NCBI GenBank assembly: GCA_027021145.1
Contig: JALUUX010000003.1
Location: forward strand, 1-20,426
DNA length: 20,426 nucleotides
Source: Candidatus Shapirobacteria bacterium
Lineage (GTDB): Bacteria > Patescibacteriota > Microgenomatia > UBA12405 > JAHJSD01
Direction: 5' to 3'
Below are positions 1-6,889 of this stretch, piece by piece; the stretch's first letter is position 1; every line of letters starts with the position of its first letter. A program made the position numbers and the translations under genes. The notes beneath the pieces were generated by a model. It searched no databases and was not told the origin of the DNA. It worked only from the letters and a program-made list of their open reading frames with translations.

Positions 1-22
1 TTTTCGTACAAATGTAAGTCAT
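1..22 (-). CDS. 5' end of a gene cut off by the window edge
   Basis: Only the first seven codons are visible, reading M-T-Y-I-C-T-K, with the start codon at 22-20. The start is supported by a perfect Shine-Dalgarno sequence (GGAGGT on the minus strand, 34-29) six bases before the ATG. The gene lies 72 bases downstream of pnp, in the same direction, and may be cotranscribed with it. The reading frame is also open back to the pnp stop codon, but the Shine-Dalgarno site argues for the ATG. A start of the form Tyr-Ile-Cys-Thr-Lys recalls the N-terminal zinc ribbon of RadA-like proteins, but seven residues cannot establish that. The product is unknown. Confidence 0.5.
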
Positions 23-28
23 GTTTTT

Positions 29-34
29 ACCTCC
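29..34 (-). promoter_or_regulatory. Strong Shine-Dalgarno site of the edge gene
   Basis: Reads GGAGGT on the minus strand with a six-base spacer to the ATG. It is the best ribosome binding site in the window. Most other genes here have weak or no Shine-Dalgarno sequences and rely on start/stop overlap or near-leaderless starts, so this site fixes the start of the gene at the edge. Confidence 0.7.
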
Positions 35-94
35 AATCCATCTTCTGATAATGGGGCTAATTCTTTTCTGAAAGAGTCCAAAATGTTTCTGAAC

Positions 95-2242
95 TTATGC
101 ACGGAAGTAGCGCGATTTCCTCTGGGGCCGTCTCTCCCTTAGCCAATACGAATTTCCTCGCTGCCGCTCTTCTCTTCGCTGAGGAGCAGCAATTGGATTA
201 ACCGGGGCCAAATTGACTCGGCCCAAATCATCAATCTCTCGCACTCGAACTTTAATTTTATCGCCCACCTTCAAAACCTCGGCCGCGCTCTTAATAAATC
301 CGGAACCCAAGCGAGAAACATGAACCAAACCCTCCTTTCCTGGCAAAAACTCGACAAAAGCGCCAAAAGGCTCCACTCGTTTCACTACGCCATCGAATTC
401 TTCACCCACCTTAACTTGACGGGTCAAAGCCTCAATCTTCTCAATTGCCTCAGCCACTGAAGCCTCTGTCACTCCAGTAATACTAACGGTTCCATCATCC
501 TCAACCTCAATTAAGCAATCCGTTTCATCAATCAAGCGACGAATCGTTCGTCCTCCTGGTCCAATCAAATTACCAATTGTTTCGCTAGGAACATGAAGAA
601 CCGCCACTTTGGGAGCATACTGAGAAACTTTGGCCCGTGGCTCAGGGATTACTTGAAGCATCTCTTTAAGAATCTCTAATCGGGCCTGGCGTGCCTGAGC
701 GATAGCCGCCCTCACAATCTCTAAAGACAAACCCTGAAGTTTAATATCAACCTGAATGGCGGTGATTCCCTTCTCAGTTCCCGCTACCTTAAAGTCCATA
801 TCGCCATTAAAATCTTCCAAGCCGATAATATCAGTTAAAAGCTGATATTGATTCCCCTCTTTGACCAAACCAATCGAGATCCCGGCCACTGGATCACTAA
901 TTGGCACCCCGGCATCCATCAAGGCCAAAGTCGAGCCACAAGTACTGGCCATTGAAGTTGAACCATTTGAGGAAAGGACCTCAGAAACAAGACGAATAGT
1001 ATAAGGGAACTTTTCTTCTGAGGGAATCACGGGCACCAAAGCCCTTTCGGCCAAAGCACCGTGGCCAATCTCCCGCCGCTTAGGCCAACCCACCCGACCG
1101 GTAGAACCAGTAGCGTAAGGCGGCATATAATAATGATGAATGTAGCGTTTAATTTCTTCCCCTTCAGGACCCTCAATCCACTGGCGCAAAGAAGGAGCGC
1201 CTAAAGTGGCTACCGTTAAAACTTGAGTCTCGCCTCGCTGAAAAATAGCTGAGCCATGAGTTCGAGGTAAAACTCCTACTTTAATTTTTAATGGTCGAAT
1301 TTGGTCAAAACGGCGACCATCAGGCCGCTTGCCAGCCAAAATCTGTTTTCGCAATTTTTTCTTAAAAAGCTTGGTCACTACCTGACTAATCAAGTTGGCA
1401 CTGATTCCCTCGGTCGTCTCTTTAATTTTCTCTGCCAAAGCCTCTAGCTGCTCGAAAACCGTCTCATCAACCAATTCTCCCAACTGATCAATTTCCGGTC
1501 GAGCCAACTGCTCAATCTTAGTAATCGCCGCCGCCTCCGGCTCAGGCAAAGCAAACTTCTCGACCCCTACTTCTTGGCGAAAATCATCAATAAAGGCCAT
1601 TAACTTTTTCCCTTCTTCCTGGGCAAACTCAATCGCGCCGACAAAATCTTCTTCGGCCAATTGATTAGCGCCCCCCTCGAGCATTACTACCCCTTCAGGC
1701 CCAAGACTAACAATCAAGTCGAGATCAGAGTTCTCTTGCTCGCTATTGGTCGGATTAACAAAATAATGGCCGTCTCGAAAACCTATTCGTAGAATTGCCA
1801 ACGGTCCCGCCCAAGGAATGGGCGAAATATGAAGTGCCGCTGAAGTGGCAATAGCGGCTAAAACAGCGGGATCATTTTCATGATCGACCGACAAAACGGT
1901 CAAAATCACTTGAACCTCATTTTTCAATTGCTCGGGAAAAAGAGGGCGAATTGACCGATCCACCAACCGAGCTGCCAAAACCGCTTCATCAGAAGGTCGC
2001 CCTTCTCGCTTTACCCAGCGGCTCCCCTTAATCCGACCACCAGCGTAAAGCCGCTCCACATACTCGACCTGAAGAGGAAAATAGTCCAGATCCTCTCGCG
2101 GCTCATTGGCCACCACTGTGGCTAAAACCACTGTTCCCCCATAGCGTGCCACCACCGCCGCCGTGGCCCGAGAAGCTAGTTCACCGGTTTCCAAAACTAA
2201 TTCTCTTCCTCCAAGAAGAAGCTTTTTCTCTTTTTTCTTCAT
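95..2242 (-). CDS. pnp: Polyribonucleotide nucleotidyltransferase (PNPase)
   Basis: A 3'-5' exoribonuclease that degrades RNA by phosphorolysis, normally as a cytoplasmic trimer. The 715-aa length is typical. The first RNase PH domain covers about residues 10-230, with the family patterns FPLQVEYVER, GSRWVKREGRPSD and DRSIRPLFPEQ. The helical domain follows. The second, catalytic RNase PH domain covers about 300-540, with RGETQVL, EIGHGALAERAL, SSNGSTSMASTCGS and the Asp-containing NGDMDFKVAGT. A KH domain carries the loop IGPGG, and an S1 domain starts near VGEEFDGVVKRVEPFGAF. The C-terminal tail is short and Arg-rich. The ATG overlaps the rpsO stop codon by one base (TAATG), so translation is probably coupled to S15. 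The rpsO-pnp order is conserved widely in bacteria. Confidence 0.98.
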   Translation of the reverse strand: MKKKEKKLLLGGRELVLETGELASRATAAVVARYGGTVVLATVVANEPREDLDYFPLQVEYVERLYAGGRIKGSRWVKREGRPSDEAVLAARLVDRSIRPLFPEQLKNEVQVILTVLSVDHENDPAVLAAIATSAALHISPIPWAGPLAILRIGFRDGHYFVNPTNSEQENSDLDLIVSLGPEGVVMLEGGANQLAEEDFVGAIEFAQEEGKKLMAFIDDFRQEVGVEKFALPEPEAAAITKIEQLARPEIDQLGELVDETVFEQLEALAEKIKETTEGISANLISQVVTKLFKKKLRKQILAGKRPDGRRFDQIRPLKIKVGVLPRTHGSAIFQRGETQVLTVATLGAPSLRQWIEGPEGEEIKRYIHHYYMPPYATGSTGRVGWPKRREIGHGALAERALVPVIPSEEKFPYTIRLVSEVLSSNGSTSMASTCGSTLALMDAGVPISDPVAGISIGLVKEGNQYQLLTDIIGLEDFNGDMDFKVAGTEKGITAIQVDIKLQGLSLEIVRAAIAQARQARLEILKEMLQVIPEPRAKVSQYAPKVAVLHVPSETIGNLIGPGGRTIRRLIDETDCLIEVEDDGTVSITGVTEASVAEAIEKIEALTRQVKVGEEFDGVVKRVEPFGAFVEFLPGKEGLVHVSRLGSGFIKSAAEVLKVGDKIKVRVREIDDLGRVNLAPVNPIAAPQRREERQRGNSYWLRERRPQRKSRYFRA

Positions 2243-2511
2243 TATTTTCTCAACTTCAGCGCCTTAATCAATTTCTGATACCGCTCCGGATTGCGGGAAG
2301 TCAAATAGCGGAGCAACCGCCGACGCTTAGCCACCTTACTCAATAACGCCCGCTTGGCCGGAACATCATGCTTATGCTCTTTAACATGAGCTTGAAGCTT
2401 AGCAATCTCCGCCGTCAATAAAGCCACCTGAATCTCAGGCGACCCCGTATCGCCCTTAGCCTGGGCAAACTTCTTAATAATCTCGCTCTTTTCTTCTTTG
2501 GTTAACGGCAC
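2242..2511 (-). CDS. rpsO: 30S ribosomal protein S15
   Basis: The 89-aa product has the full S15 length and its signature segments: GDTGSPEIQVALLT, the central HKHD region that contacts 16S rRNA, and the basic RRRLLRYL stretch. It is a primary binder of the 16S central domain. The start codon is GTG at 2511; no alternative ATG gives a normal N-terminus, and residues 2-8 (PLTKEEK) match the family start. No clear Shine-Dalgarno sequence precedes it. A promoter-like sequence lies about 35 bases upstream, so rpsO-pnp can be expressed apart from nusA-infB. In other bacteria S15 represses its own mRNA; nothing visible here tests that. Confidence 0.97.
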   Translation of the reverse strand: MPLTKEEKSEIIKKFAQAKGDTGSPEIQVALLTAEIAKLQAHVKEHKHDVPAKRALLSKVAKRRRLLRYLTSRNPERYQKLIKALKLRK

Positions 2512-2545
2512 CCGAACAAACTACTAACTTTTAACTGCTAATTCT

Positions 2546-2574
2546 AATATAGTTGACTTTTTTGAGAAACGCAA
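2546..2574 (-). promoter_or_regulatory. Candidate promoter of rpsO-pnp
   Basis: On the minus strand TTGCGT (2574-2569) and TATATT (2551-2546) are separated by exactly 17 bases, a fair sigma-70-type match (TATATT 5 of 6). Predicted transcription would begin near 2539, about 28 bases before the GTG of rpsO. It lies in the 72-base gap after the NrnA-like gene, the largest gap inside the operon. Confidence 0.5.
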
Positions 2575-2583
2575 GGAATTATA

Positions 2584-3492
2584 TCATACTTTGGGGGTAG
2601 TTGCCCCGGTGAAAATAGGTGGTTTTTGCCACCCAGGAGTAGTTTTTGCCCCTCCTTCGGGACTTACTCCCTCTTTTTGCTCCACAGCTTCAGGCGAAAT
2701 TTGAGGTACTCCTGGCGCTGGCGCTGCCGCTTGAGGCGAAACCGCCTGAGGCATGGTTCCCCCTCCCTGCGCTTCTTTTTCTATGATCTTCAAACAATAA
2801 GCCGCTGTTTCTAGGGCAATTGAATCAGCCGACTCAAAATTATTGGTCGTTTTTTTGATCCCCTGGTAAAGATTTTTGGCCGCTGAACCGGGCCACTGAA
2901 AGCCCGCGTGAGCCATCATCGTTGTCGTTAACTCAGAAAGACTGGCTTTCTGATCGCTAAAACTAACTTCAGCCCAATTAGGCTTAGTCCCCGAACGAGA
3001 AACCCAAACCAACGGTCCCTGGACTAAATTCTGACCTTCTTCAAAGGAGGCATCAATAATAAAGCCGGCTTGAAATTCAGGATTAGCCGCCTGAATCTTA
3101 ATTTTCTGAGCATCAATTACTTGATCAGGTGATTGAAATTCTACTACCAAAGTCAACTTGCCTTGATCATCTTGAGAACTAACCTTCTCAATCTGGTCAA
3201 CGGGACAATCAAGAGCAATTAATAATTTATTGCTATTCTCGATCAATTGGGTTTTAATTCGGTCCCAACCTTGAAGCGCCTCCACCTCTTTTGATTTAAC
3301 CGAATTGGGGGAATAGAGAATCACTTTCTTCTGGAGTGACTCGAGCAATAAAGTCAAAGCCGTTCCTGCCGCTACAGAATCATAATCCTGGCCATTGACT
3401 ACCACCAAAAATTGCTCCTGATTGAGGACAATCTGAGAAAGACGCTGAAAACGCTGTTTTTGGTCCTGGTTAATTGCCGGTTGATTTGCCAT
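2584..3492 (-). CDS. Degenerate DHH-fold (NrnA-like) protein, probably not catalytic
   Basis: The 302-aa product sits where nrnA (oligoribonuclease / pAp phosphatase) sits in the classical infB-rbfA-nrnA-truB-rpsO cluster. The fold is still recognisable. Residues 36-38 (D-Y-D) followed by SVAAGTALTLLLESLQKKVILY match motif I and the following helix-strand; LIALDCP (91-97) matches the motif II strand. AKNLYQGIKKTTNNFES plus LETAAYCLK (205-235) matches the helix around the family's GI-x-x-DT motif. The catalytic set is broken: the motif I His is Val, the DHH motif is replaced around VVEFQ (116-120), the GI-x-x-DT Asp is Thr, and there is no DHHA1 domain with a GGGH motif. After about residue 242 there is a Pro/Ala/Gly-rich tail. 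It starts six bases after infB. A binding or structural role is possible; function is unknown. Confidence 0.7.
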   Translation of the reverse strand: MANQPAINQDQKQRFQRLSQIVLNQEQFLVVVNGQDYDSVAAGTALTLLLESLQKKVILYSPNSVKSKEVEALQGWDRIKTQLIENSNKLLIALDCPVDQIEKVSSQDDQGKLTLVVEFQSPDQVIDAQKIKIQAANPEFQAGFIIDASFEEGQNLVQGPLVWVSRSGTKPNWAEVSFSDQKASLSELTTTMMAHAGFQWPGSAAKNLYQGIKKTTNNFESADSIALETAAYCLKIIEKEAQGGGTMPQAVSPQAAAPAPGVPQISPEAVEQKEGVSPEGGAKTTPGWQKPPIFTGATTPKV

Positions 3493-3498
3493 AATTAT

Positions 3499-4962
3499 CT
3501 ACTTATAGGATATTATAACATCACCGGGGCGAAAATCAAGACTAGGAGAAAAGACCAAACCAAATTCCATTCCCTTTTCCGCCGCTTCGATGTCCTCTTG
3601 ATGATGTCTCATAGAAGCAGCAACGGCCTCGCCCACCACTTCTTCTTGACGCCATAAGATTATCTTACTTCCCCGCACAATCTTACCCTCCTTTACCCGG
3701 CAACCAGCAATTCGTTTATCTTTAATTTTAAATTCGGCCACAATCTCAGCTCGACCCAAAATTTCTTTTCCTTCAAGCGGATCGACTTCTTTAACCAACC
3801 ACTTTTCAACAGCTTCTAAAATCTCATAAATAATCTTACTAGTCATAATCTCAATCTTGTTTTGCCGGGCCACCCGCTCCGCAGCCGGAGAAACCCGAAC
3901 ATTAAAAGCAATCACTTTTCCGCCGGTAGTCTGAGCCAAAAAGACATCGCTGTCAGTTACTTCGCCCACGCCAGCATGAACGATCTTAACCTCCGTCGGC
4001 AAACTGGCCAGCAGCGCCTCCAAAGTTCCCTGAACATCGGCCTTAACAATCAATTTTAGCCCCTCATCTTCTTCTGGCAATCTTGGCTTGACTGGTTGAG
4101 TTGCTGCCTGAGAAGATTTAGTTGAGGAAGTGACCGGTTCTGGGGTCACTCTCGCTCCAACCGCTGGCACTGACTCAAATCCCAAGACCTCCACCGGATC
4201 GCCCGGATAGGCTTGAGTTACAGTTTCTCCTAGCCAATTGCGCATCGCCTTAACTTTGGCCCTCACTGCCTCGGCAAAAATCTCATCTCCTCGAGCCAAA
4301 AGGCCATTCTTTACTAGCACTGTCGCTACTGGCCCACGCTGACGATCCAAACTGGCTTCAATCACCACTCCTTCTAGGGGCGCCTTGGGATCGGCCTTTA
4401 ACTCTTGAAGCTCAGCCATCAAGACAATCATCTCCAACAACTCATCAATTCCCGCTCCAGTTTTAGCTGAGACCGGCACTGTTACCACTTGACCGCCATA
4501 ATCTTCCGGCACCACGCCCATTTCCGCCAACTCGGCTTTAACCTGATCAACATTGGCTGCAGGCAAATCAATCTTATTAATCGCCACTAGAAAGGGAACC
4601 TGAGCCGCTTTAATATGATCAAGACATTCTTTAGTTTGGGCCTGAACCCCACTGTCAGCGGCAATCACTAAGACAACTAGATCCGTCACCTCGACCCCTC
4701 GGGCCCGCATTTTAGTAAAAGCAGCGTGACCGGGAGTATCAATAAAAGTAATCTTTTTTAATTCGCCTTCTTTGGTTTGAAACTCAATCTGAGAGGCGCC
4801 AATATGTTGGGTAATGCCTCCGGCTTCTCGATGAGCCAGACGGGTGGAGCGAATTTTATCAAGAAGAGTAGTTTTGCCATGGTCAATATGACCCATAACC
4901 GTCACTACTGGAGGCCGTCTGATCAATTCGGAACCAGAAGAATGCTCCTGTTTCTTGCTCAT
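3499..4962 (-). CDS. infB: Translation initiation factor IF-2, short form
   Basis: A GTPase that positions initiator tRNA on the 30S subunit and promotes subunit joining. The G domain is complete: G1 GHIDHGKT (24-31), AGGITQHIGA (switch region), G3 DTPGH (75-79), G4 NKID (129-132) and G5 SAK (165-167). Domain II follows, then a linker near residues 285-315, domain III starting at LKLIVKADVQGTLEAL, and the fMet-tRNA-binding domain IV to the C-terminus. At 487 aa it lacks the N-terminal IF2N domains and the long charged linker of typical IF-2 (about 700-900 aa). The start is firm, because an in-frame TGA lies eight codons upstream. A GGGAGGAA Shine-Dalgarno-like run lies about 12 bases before the ATG, a rather long spacing. 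It follows nusA by 26 bases. Confidence 0.97.
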   Translation of the reverse strand: MSKKQEHSSGSELIRRPPVVTVMGHIDHGKTTLLDKIRSTRLAHREAGGITQHIGASQIEFQTKEGELKKITFIDTPGHAAFTKMRARGVEVTDLVVLVIAADSGVQAQTKECLDHIKAAQVPFLVAINKIDLPAANVDQVKAELAEMGVVPEDYGGQVVTVPVSAKTGAGIDELLEMIVLMAELQELKADPKAPLEGVVIEASLDRQRGPVATVLVKNGLLARGDEIFAEAVRAKVKAMRNWLGETVTQAYPGDPVEVLGFESVPAVGARVTPEPVTSSTKSSQAATQPVKPRLPEEDEGLKLIVKADVQGTLEALLASLPTEVKIVHAGVGEVTDSDVFLAQTTGGKVIAFNVRVSPAAERVARQNKIEIMTSKIIYEILEAVEKWLVKEVDPLEGKEILGRAEIVAEFKIKDKRIAGCRVKEGKIVRGSKIILWRQEEVVGEAVAASMRHHQEDIEAAEKGMEFGLVFSPSLDFRPGDVIISYK

Positions 4963-4988
4963 AGAAAAATTGCTTCCTCCCGTTCATA

Positions 4989-6026
4989 CTACTCCTTTTT
5001 CTCTTGACGCTTCTCTTTTTTGCTTTTCTTCTCTGGTTTTTCTTCTTTGGCTTCAACTTTAATTTCATAGCCCGTCAACTGGCCTGCTAGAGTAACATTC
5101 TCTCCTTTATCGCCAATAGCCATGGCTAACTGGTCTTCAGCTACCAAAACCCGTGCTTGTTTTGTTTCGGAATCAACTTCGACTACTTCTACCTTTTCTG
5201 CCGGTGAGAGAGCAGCGGCAATAAATTGCTTAGCGTTTTCGCTGTAAGGAATCACATCTACCTTTTCTTCTCCTAATTCTCTAATCACGGCCTGAACCCG
5301 AACCCCTTTTTGACCGACACAAGAGCCCACGGGATCGACCCCAGGCTGAGTCGAGGCCACTGCTACCTTAGTGCGCTCGCCTGGTCGGCGGGCAATAGCC
5401 TTAATTTCTACTGCCCCAGAAGTTACCTCGGGCACTTCTCGCCGAAAGAGCTCTACCACTAATTCCGGCGCCGCTCGGGAAACAACAATATATTTTCGCC
5501 CGTCTTCCTCCCGAATTTCCTTGAGATAAAAAACCAGTCGCTGAGAGGAATGATAGTGTTCCTTCTTGACCTGCTCTTCGCGCGGCATGATGGCCTCGGC
5601 TTTACCAATGCTGACAATTACCCGGGGACCATCAAAGCGCAAGACCACTCCATTTACCAAAGTTCCCACTCGTTTCTTAAATTGACGAATAAGGGCTTCT
5701 TTTTCTGCCTCGCGGATTTTTTGGAGAATTACTTGTTTTGCCGTCTGGGCGGCAATGCGCCCAAAACCTGGCGGGGTAACTTCTTTTTCCTTGCCCTCCC
5801 GAATCAAAATAATTTTGGTCTCCCCTGTCTCCGGATCCAATTTAACCTGATACTCGCCCTCTTCCTCAAGCGCCACCCCTCGCTCTCGGGCATCACGCTT
5901 AAAAGCCGCTAGAATGGCCGCTTTAATTGACTCAATTACCACCTTAGGATCAATTCCCCGTTCACCGGCAATTTGAGCCACAGCGGCCGAAAACTCAGTT
6001 TTCGGTATTCGCTTCAAATCGATCAT
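4989..6026 (-). CDS. nusA: Transcription termination/antitermination factor NusA
   Basis: An RNA polymerase-binding factor that controls pausing, termination and antitermination. The 345-aa product has the bacterial core: an N-terminal polymerase-binding domain (about 1-115), an S1 domain (about 118-190, TLVNGVVLRFDGPRVIV), the junction pattern SRAAPELVVELFRREVPE, KH1 with DPVGSCVGQKGVRVQAV, and KH2 with AIGDKGENVTLAGQLTG. The acidic C-terminal repeats of enterobacterial NusA are absent, as in most bacteria. The last roughly 20 residues form a Lys/Glu-rich tail. rimP, usually just upstream, is missing; the inserted cassette or the 185-aa gene lies there instead. The ATG at 6026 is only a few bases from the predicted transcription start. 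Confidence 0.97.
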   Translation of the reverse strand: MIDLKRIPKTEFSAAVAQIAGERGIDPKVVIESIKAAILAAFKRDARERGVALEEEGEYQVKLDPETGETKIILIREGKEKEVTPPGFGRIAAQTAKQVILQKIREAEKEALIRQFKKRVGTLVNGVVLRFDGPRVIVSIGKAEAIMPREEQVKKEHYHSSQRLVFYLKEIREEDGRKYIVVSRAAPELVVELFRREVPEVTSGAVEIKAIARRPGERTKVAVASTQPGVDPVGSCVGQKGVRVQAVIRELGEEKVDVIPYSENAKQFIAAALSPAEKVEVVEVDSETKQARVLVAEDQLAMAIGDKGENVTLAGQLTGYEIKVEAKEEKPEKKSKKEKRQEKKE

Positions 6027-6035
6027 TGCTGAGCA

Positions 6036-6064
6036 AGTTTATCAAATCACCCCCCCACCGTCAA
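6036..6064 (-). promoter_or_regulatory. Candidate nusA operon promoter with a G7 tract in the spacer
   Basis: On the minus strand TTGACG (6064-6059) and TAAACT (6041-6036) are separated by 17 bases, and a TG one base before the -10 gives an extended -10. The predicted start, near 6029, lies only 3-4 bases before the nusA ATG, so the mRNA would be almost leaderless. The spacer contains seven consecutive G (6056-6050). The -35 element begins two bases from the left copy of the 75-bp repeat, so the insertion spared the promoter. Confidence 0.55.
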
Positions 6065-6066
6065 CT

Positions 6067-6141
6067 AAGCCTGATTAGTTACTCTTAAGATCAGCCGAGG
6101 TCATGCCAGTTTGAAGTTTTAGTTGGGTAATCAGTTGGAGG
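6067..6141 (-). repeat. 75-bp direct repeat, left copy (stranded gene 3' end)
   Basis: Matches 10159-10233 over 75 bases with a single difference (T at 6079 versus C at 10171 on the plus strand). In the right copy this sequence is the last 22 codons plus stop of the 185-codon gene. Here it has no gene body upstream, and the one difference would change the final Ser to Asn. The end of the nucleotidyltransferase ORF overlaps it in another frame. A weak, gapped similarity may continue to about 6154 (CGGCGA and CTTA blocks on the minus strand), which would mean small deletions at the junction. Confidence 0.97.
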
Positions 6142-6889
6142 TAAGTCGCCGTTTATTCTCGGTCCGCTCACCATCAGAATTGACTACCTCCATGGCTCTT
6201 TGAAAAATCTCTTCTTCTGAATAATTACTGGGCATCTGGGGATGACATCTCATCGCCGCCACAACTTCATCATAGCTATAACCCTGTTCTAACAATAACC
6301 TTATATGCTCAATATCACTATCTCTTATTGCCCTTTTAGGGTTAAGCGCTAACCCAGAAAGCCGAATCACCCAAGTGGCAATCAAATAGGGTAATGTCTT
6401 CACCCGAAAAATAAAACCACTTTTAGAAACAGCGGTTATAGGAACTATAACCTCTCTTCCGCTAGAATTTATTCCCACAACAAGGTCATAATAATCCTTC
6501 AACTCTCTTCTTGTCCACCTATCAATACTAATAATCTGCAATTCCACCCTTCTTGGACGATCGTTCTCTAAGCTAACAACATCGTATTCGAGTCTATCAT
6601 CAGTTTTCTTCAAAAGAGTAAAGCTAGTAGAACTATCCTGATTAACTAAACTAATCAACCTCTCTACTTGATCCAAAGCCATTCCAGATCTGACAAACAT
6701 ATTAGCGTCTAAATCGTTGTGATAAAGCTCTTCTCCCGTAAGAAGTTGAACAGCATGACTTCCTGTCACTACAAAAAAGCGTCCTAAAGGAGGTTCATCT
6801 AGTAAGTTATGAATCATAGCAAATAGCCTAAGGTCTGCCAGATAGCTATTTTTTTCACAACAATAGTTTCTTTCGATTCTATTTCCCAT
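6131..6889 (-). CDS. AbiEii-like nucleotidyltransferase-fold protein
   Basis: The 252-aa product, read from the ATG at 6889, resembles the polymerase-beta-type nucleotidyltransferases grouped with AbiEii/AbiGii. FFVVTGSHAVQLLTG (residues 38-52) supplies the Gly-Ser motif and following helix, and NDLDANMFV (58-66) gives the Asp-x-Asp metal ligands. Near the C-terminus the helix IATWVIRLSGLAL, then KRAIRDSDIEHIRLLLE, fits the 'kRa-D-x-DI-LL' pattern of that family. The substrate is unknown; tRNA or protein nucleotidylation are family precedents only. The frame is open to a TTG at 6946, but the ATG at 6889 is preferred because it overlaps the preceding glycosyltransferase by only 11 bases. The stop codon and last residues (after about NKRR) lie in the 75-bp repeat, so the native C-terminus may be altered. 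No obvious AbiEi-like antitoxin partner is nearby. Confidence 0.65.
   Translation of the reverse strand: MGNRIERNYCCEKNSYLADLRLFAMIHNLLDEPPLGRFFVVTGSHAVQLLTGEELYHNDLDANMFVRSGMALDQVERLISLVNQDSSTSFTLLKKTDDRLEYDVVSLENDRPRRVELQIISIDRWTRRELKDYYDLVVGINSSGREVIVPITAVSKSGFIFRVKTLPYLIATWVIRLSGLALNPKRAIRDSDIEHIRLLLEQGYSYDEVVAAMRCHPQMPSNYSEEEIFQRAMEVVNSDGERTENKRRLTSN

Noticed and set aside
4883..5068. Basic 61-aa frame spanning the nusA-infB junction on the minus strand
   Set aside because: It is an off-frame reading of the Lys-rich nusA tail and the infB start, both of which are secure.
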